Below are positions 61,648-64,000 of a stretch of DNA of 64,000 bases, in pieces (position 1 is the first letter of the stretch; each line of letters starts with the position of its first letter). The notes below the pieces were generated by a model. The model made no database searches. It had not been told where the DNA came from and saw only the letters and a list, made by a program, of their open reading frames with translations. Origin of the DNA: Cystobacter fuscus DSM 2262 (GTDB lineage: Bacteria; Myxococcota; Myxococcia; Myxococcales; Myxococcaceae); NCBI RefSeq assembly GCF_000335475.2, contig NZ_ANAH02000026.1, positions 80,829 to 144,828 of the forward strand, given 5' to 3'. Made by a program: the position numbers and the translations under genes.

Positions 61648-62220
61648 ATGGAACGACGCTTCTTTGACTTGAGTATCGACGTCTATGTGCCAGGACGTTG
61701 GTATCTCGCGGAGCCGAGAAATCGCGATGGCCAGAAAATTGAAGACATCTGGCAGTTCATTGACGGAAGGAGGGTTGAGGATCCAGGTCCCCTACTCATC
61801 CCCATGTTCAGACCTGGGAAACCCATCGACATTGAATTCGCCGGGGCGGGTCAAACCCCCATTGTCAGCGCACCGGTGGCATCCGTGTTCCGCGAGCTGG
61901 CGTCCAGCGATGTTCAGCTCTTCCCGGTCGAGGTCCAGGGAACAGCCGAACCCTACTACCTGCTGAACGTGGCGCGAACCGTGCGGTGCATCGACGACTC
62001 GGCATGTGCGGAGGTGCGTCTCTGGACGCCGGAGAATCGTCAACCCGAGAAGGTTGGGCAATACCGTACGGTTTCCGGCCTGCGCATCGACAAATCGAAG
62101 GTGAGCGAGGAGCGTGTGTTCCGGCTCTGGGGCTGGAGTTCGCCCATCATCATTGATGAGGAAATCAAGAAAGCCCTGGAGCGAACCGGTTGCTTGGGTG
62201 GACGCTTCGACGAGGTCTGA
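61648..62220 (+). CDS. Imm11-like immunity protein
   Basis: 190 aa starting MERRFFDLSIDVYVPGRWYL. Same family as the protein at 3672 (RTVRCIDDSACAEVRLW, QPEKVGQYRTV, GGRFDEV). It directly follows the AHH toxin and precedes a second, near-identical N-terminus at 62221, pointing to tandem duplication. Stop TGA is immediately followed by the next ATG. Cytosolic; expected to neutralise the AHH toxin. Confidence 0.82.
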   Translation: MERRFFDLSIDVYVPGRWYLAEPRNRDGQKIEDIWQFIDGRRVEDPGPLLIPMFRPGKPIDIEFAGAGQTPIVSAPVASVFRELASSDVQLFPVEVQGTAEPYYLLNVARTVRCIDDSACAEVRLWTPENRQPEKVGQYRTVSGLRIDKSKVSEERVFRLWGWSSPIIIDEEIKKALERTGCLGGRFDEV

Positions 62221-62463
62221 ATGGAGCGGCGCAGATTTTTTGACTTGTGGATCGACGTGTACGTTCCCGGCCGCTGGTATCTCGCAGAGCCTGCTACCTC
62301 GTCGGGAGAAGAGATAGAAGACCCGTGGATGTTCTCGGCAGGAAGACCCGTCGCGGCTCCAGGTCCCCTACGAATCCCCATCTTCAAGCCTGGCAAGCCG
62401 CTCGACATCGAGTTTGCCGGCGTGGGCAATACACCCATTGTCAACGAACGGGTAGCATCGGTG
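62221..62463 (+). pseudogene. Second Imm11-like gene, cut by IS66 insertion
   Basis: Starts MERRRFFDLWIDVYVPGRWY and aligns with the upstream immunity protein (LAEPATSSGEEIEDPWMFSA, PLDIEFAGVGNTPIVNERVA) up to residue ~81. At 62464 the IS left end (GTAACCGTTCACC) begins; the remaining 17 or so codons to the stop at 62514 are IS sequence. The gene therefore lacks the RCIDD/QPEKVG half of the family and is very likely inactive. Confidence 0.85.
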
Positions 62464-62476
62464 GTAACCGTTCACC
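62464..62476 (+). repeat. IS66 left terminal inverted repeat
   Basis: GTAACCGTTCACC, exactly complementary to the right end at 63988-64000. Confidence 0.9.
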
Positions 62477-62565
62477 GCATTGGCTTGGTTGAAGAGGAGC
62501 CAGGCACGAGGTGACTGCGGAAGTGGTGCTGGACAAGAGGACGTCTGGCGTGGTGTAGCCAGGGC

Positions 62566-63984
62566 ATGGTGCAGGTGGATGCCCGAGACGTGCAGATAGC
62601 GCAGCTGGAGGAGGAGAATGCGCGGTTGCGCGAGGAGAATCGTCGGCTCAAGGAGAGGCTGGGGCTCAACTCGAGCAACTCCTCCAAGCCGCCCTCCTCG
62701 GACGCCCCCGGCACTCCGCGCCAGCACAAGAGGCCCACGGGCCGGCGAGCTGGAGGTCAACCCGGACACAAGAAGCATGAGCGGGTGCTGCTGCCGCCCG
62801 AGCAGGTGCAGCACGTGGTGGAGTTGGTGCCCAAGGAGTGCAAGGACTGTGGGCGCCGACTGGCGGGAAGAGATGTGGAGCCGCGACGGCATCAAGTGGT
62901 GGAGGTGCCGCCGCTGTCGGCCATTGTCACGGAGTATCGCAGCCACGCCTTGAAGTGTGGCGCGTGCGGCACGGTGACGCGAGAGCAGGTGCCCGCGCAT
63001 GCCAGCAGTGCCTTCGGCGACAGACTGGGCGCGCTGGCCAGCCTGCTGGTAGGCAAGTACCGACTGTCCAAACGACTGGTGAAGGACGCGCTGTCGGACA
63101 TGGTGGGGGTGAAACTGTCGGTGGGCAGTGTGGTGAATCTGGAAGGAGAAATGGCCGAGGCGCTCGCCCCCGCGGTGCACGAAGCCAGCGAGTACGTGAG
63201 GGAAAGCGAGAGGGTGCACGCGGATGAAACGGGGTGGGTGGAGGGGCGAGAAGAGGGCCGGGGCCAACGTGCCTGGCTGTGGCTGGTGGCCACGGCGCTG
63301 GTGGCTGTCTTCCACATCGCCCGAAGTCGCGGAGGCAAGGTGGCACGAGCCCTGCTGGGAGAGGACTTCGCGGGCATTCTGGTGAGTGACAGGTGGAGCG
63401 GGTACGAGTGGTACGACGCGGGCCTGCGCCAGGTGTGCTGGGCGCACCTCACCCGAGACTTCCAGGGCTTCATCGACCGGGGTGGCAAGGGAGGGCAGCT
63501 GGGCGAGGAGTTGATGCACCAGCGCAATCGCTTCTTCACGTGGTACCACCAGGTGAAAGAAGGCAGCCTGCCACGAGAGGACTTCGAGAAGAGGATGCCC
63601 GAGGTGGAGGGCGAAGTGGGCCAATTGCTGCGCCGGGCCGCGGTGTGCGCGGAGAAGAAGACGGCCGGCATGGCGCGGGAAATGTTGCGCTGGGAGAAGT
63701 GTCTGTGGACGTTTGTCGACGTGCCGGAGCTGGAGCCGACGAACAACTTCGGCGAGCGGTGCTTGCGGCACGCCGTCATGTACAGGAAGACATCCTTCGG
63801 AACGCAAGGCCCCGAGGGCAGCCGCTTCGTGGAGCGAATCCTCACCACCGTCACCACGCTCAAGCTGCAACGGCGTGGCGTGTTGGACTTCCTGACCGAC
63901 ACCCTCCAAGCACATCGACGTGGCCTTTCAACACCCTCGCTGCTCCCCACTCAGGCGTTGGTTCAGCTCTCCAACGCGGCCTGA
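62566..63984 (+). CDS. tnpC: IS66-family transposase (TnpC)
   Basis: 472 aa. Leucine/Glu-rich N-terminus (VQIAQLEEENARLREENRRL), conserved NSSNSSKPPSSD linker, a zinc-binding part (CKDCGRR, KCGACGT) and DDE catalytic core: HADETGW, VSDRWSGY and TNNFGERCLRHAVMYRKTSF. The full length suggests an intact transposase. A stop occurs 4 bases before the right inverted repeat. Confidence 0.95.
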   Translation: MVQVDARDVQIAQLEEENARLREENRRLKERLGLNSSNSSKPPSSDAPGTPRQHKRPTGRRAGGQPGHKKHERVLLPPEQVQHVVELVPKECKDCGRRLAGRDVEPRRHQVVEVPPLSAIVTEYRSHALKCGACGTVTREQVPAHASSAFGDRLGALASLLVGKYRLSKRLVKDALSDMVGVKLSVGSVVNLEGEMAEALAPAVHEASEYVRESERVHADETGWVEGREEGRGQRAWLWLVATALVAVFHIARSRGGKVARALLGEDFAGILVSDRWSGYEWYDAGLRQVCWAHLTRDFQGFIDRGGKGGQLGEELMHQRNRFFTWYHQVKEGSLPREDFEKRMPEVEGEVGQLLRRAAVCAEKKTAGMAREMLRWEKCLWTFVDVPELEPTNNFGERCLRHAVMYRKTSFGTQGPEGSRFVERILTTVTTLKLQRRGVLDFLTDTLQAHRRGLSTPSLLPTQALVQLSNAA

Positions 63985-63987
63985 GTC

Positions 63988-64000
63988 GGTGAACGGTTAC
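63988..64000 (-). repeat. IS66 right terminal inverted repeat
   Basis: GGTGAACGGTTAC, complementary to the left end; reaches exactly the last base of the window. Confidence 0.85.

Larger units (their letters stand above)
62464..64000 (+). mobile_element. IS66-family insertion sequence (solitary transposase type)
   Basis: Left end GTAACCGTTCACC (62464-62476), right end GGTGAACGGTTAC (63988-64000): perfect 13-bp terminal inverted repeats beginning GTAA, as in IS66. A single transposase gene fills it, like the ISBst12 subgroup that lacks the tnpA/tnpB accessory genes. Inserted inside an Imm11-like gene; the flank before the left end is CATCGGTG, and the 8-bp target duplication would be just past the window. 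The right end coincides with the window end. Confidence 0.9.

Overview
The window is GC-rich DNA from a myxobacterium, most likely Cystobacterineae (Archangium/Cystobacter/Melittangium type). The grounds are the lipoprotein-toxin/Imm11-like immunity modules typical of Myxococcota, a PrkC-type Ser/Thr kinase, cysteine-repeat surface proteins, histidine kinases with long sensory regions, and large numbers of secreted hydrolases. This is inferred from gene content; no rRNA or tRNA was seen.

Layout. 0-10 kb is accessory DNA: a Ser/Thr kinase, a truncated phage-like gene, a HEAT-like lipoprotein, a toxin/immunity pair (AHH nuclease plus Imm11-like) set between two gene remnants, a WD40 protein, BioY, a glutathione transferase and a secreted beta-helix protein. 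Two copies of a hairpin-forming repeat (72-194, 2003-2137) and a diverged third (10762-10806) lie at gene ends. 10-20.6 kb holds a cysteine-rich membrane protein with a coupled small protein, a P450, a PQQ-type sugar dehydrogenase, an MpaB-like protein, a divergent TetR/NmrA pair with doubled operators, a GH16-like protein beside a decayed LysR gene, an astacin-like protease with a ricin-type lectin domain, and a beta-helix protein. 20.6-25.1 kb is a pectin (rhamnogalacturonan I) locus: a Tat-exported propeller enzyme, a PL11 lyase and a GH43 arabinanase behind a LacI-type operator. 25-31.3 kb has a TDH-like SDR, a Fe/2OG oxygenase with an EamA exporter, an ECF sigma factor overlapping a beta-helix lipoprotein, and an SDR lacking its catalytic lysine. 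31.4-49.8 kb is mostly ordinary chromosome: stress protein, lipid enzymes, xth, hydrolase, an AKR/PhyH/DUF4180 operon, two histidine kinases, an EEP phosphatase-like protein, WbqC, an AAA ATPase and an acyl-CoA dehydrogenase.

49.8-55.4 kb is the most unusual part: two tandem toxin-immunity cassettes on the minus strand (toxins 472 aa, immunity proteins 446 aa in both copies). The toxin body and the immunity C-terminal half are almost identical between copies. The last ~40 toxin residues and the first ~190 immunity residues diverge. The diverged parts are adjacent in the DNA, so each cassette looks like a swappable specificity block between homologous arms. Toxin and immunity reading frames overlap by 8-11 bases, which suggests coupled translation.

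55.6-60.2 kb carries a small lipoprotein, an alpha/beta hydrolase and DnaE2. 60.3-64 kb repeats the AHH toxin theme on the plus strand, followed by two tandem Imm11-like genes; the second is cut by an IS66-family insertion whose right end coincides with the window end. Altogether the window contains four toxin genes and five immunity genes (one broken), consistent with kin-recognition weaponry that expands by duplication and recombination.
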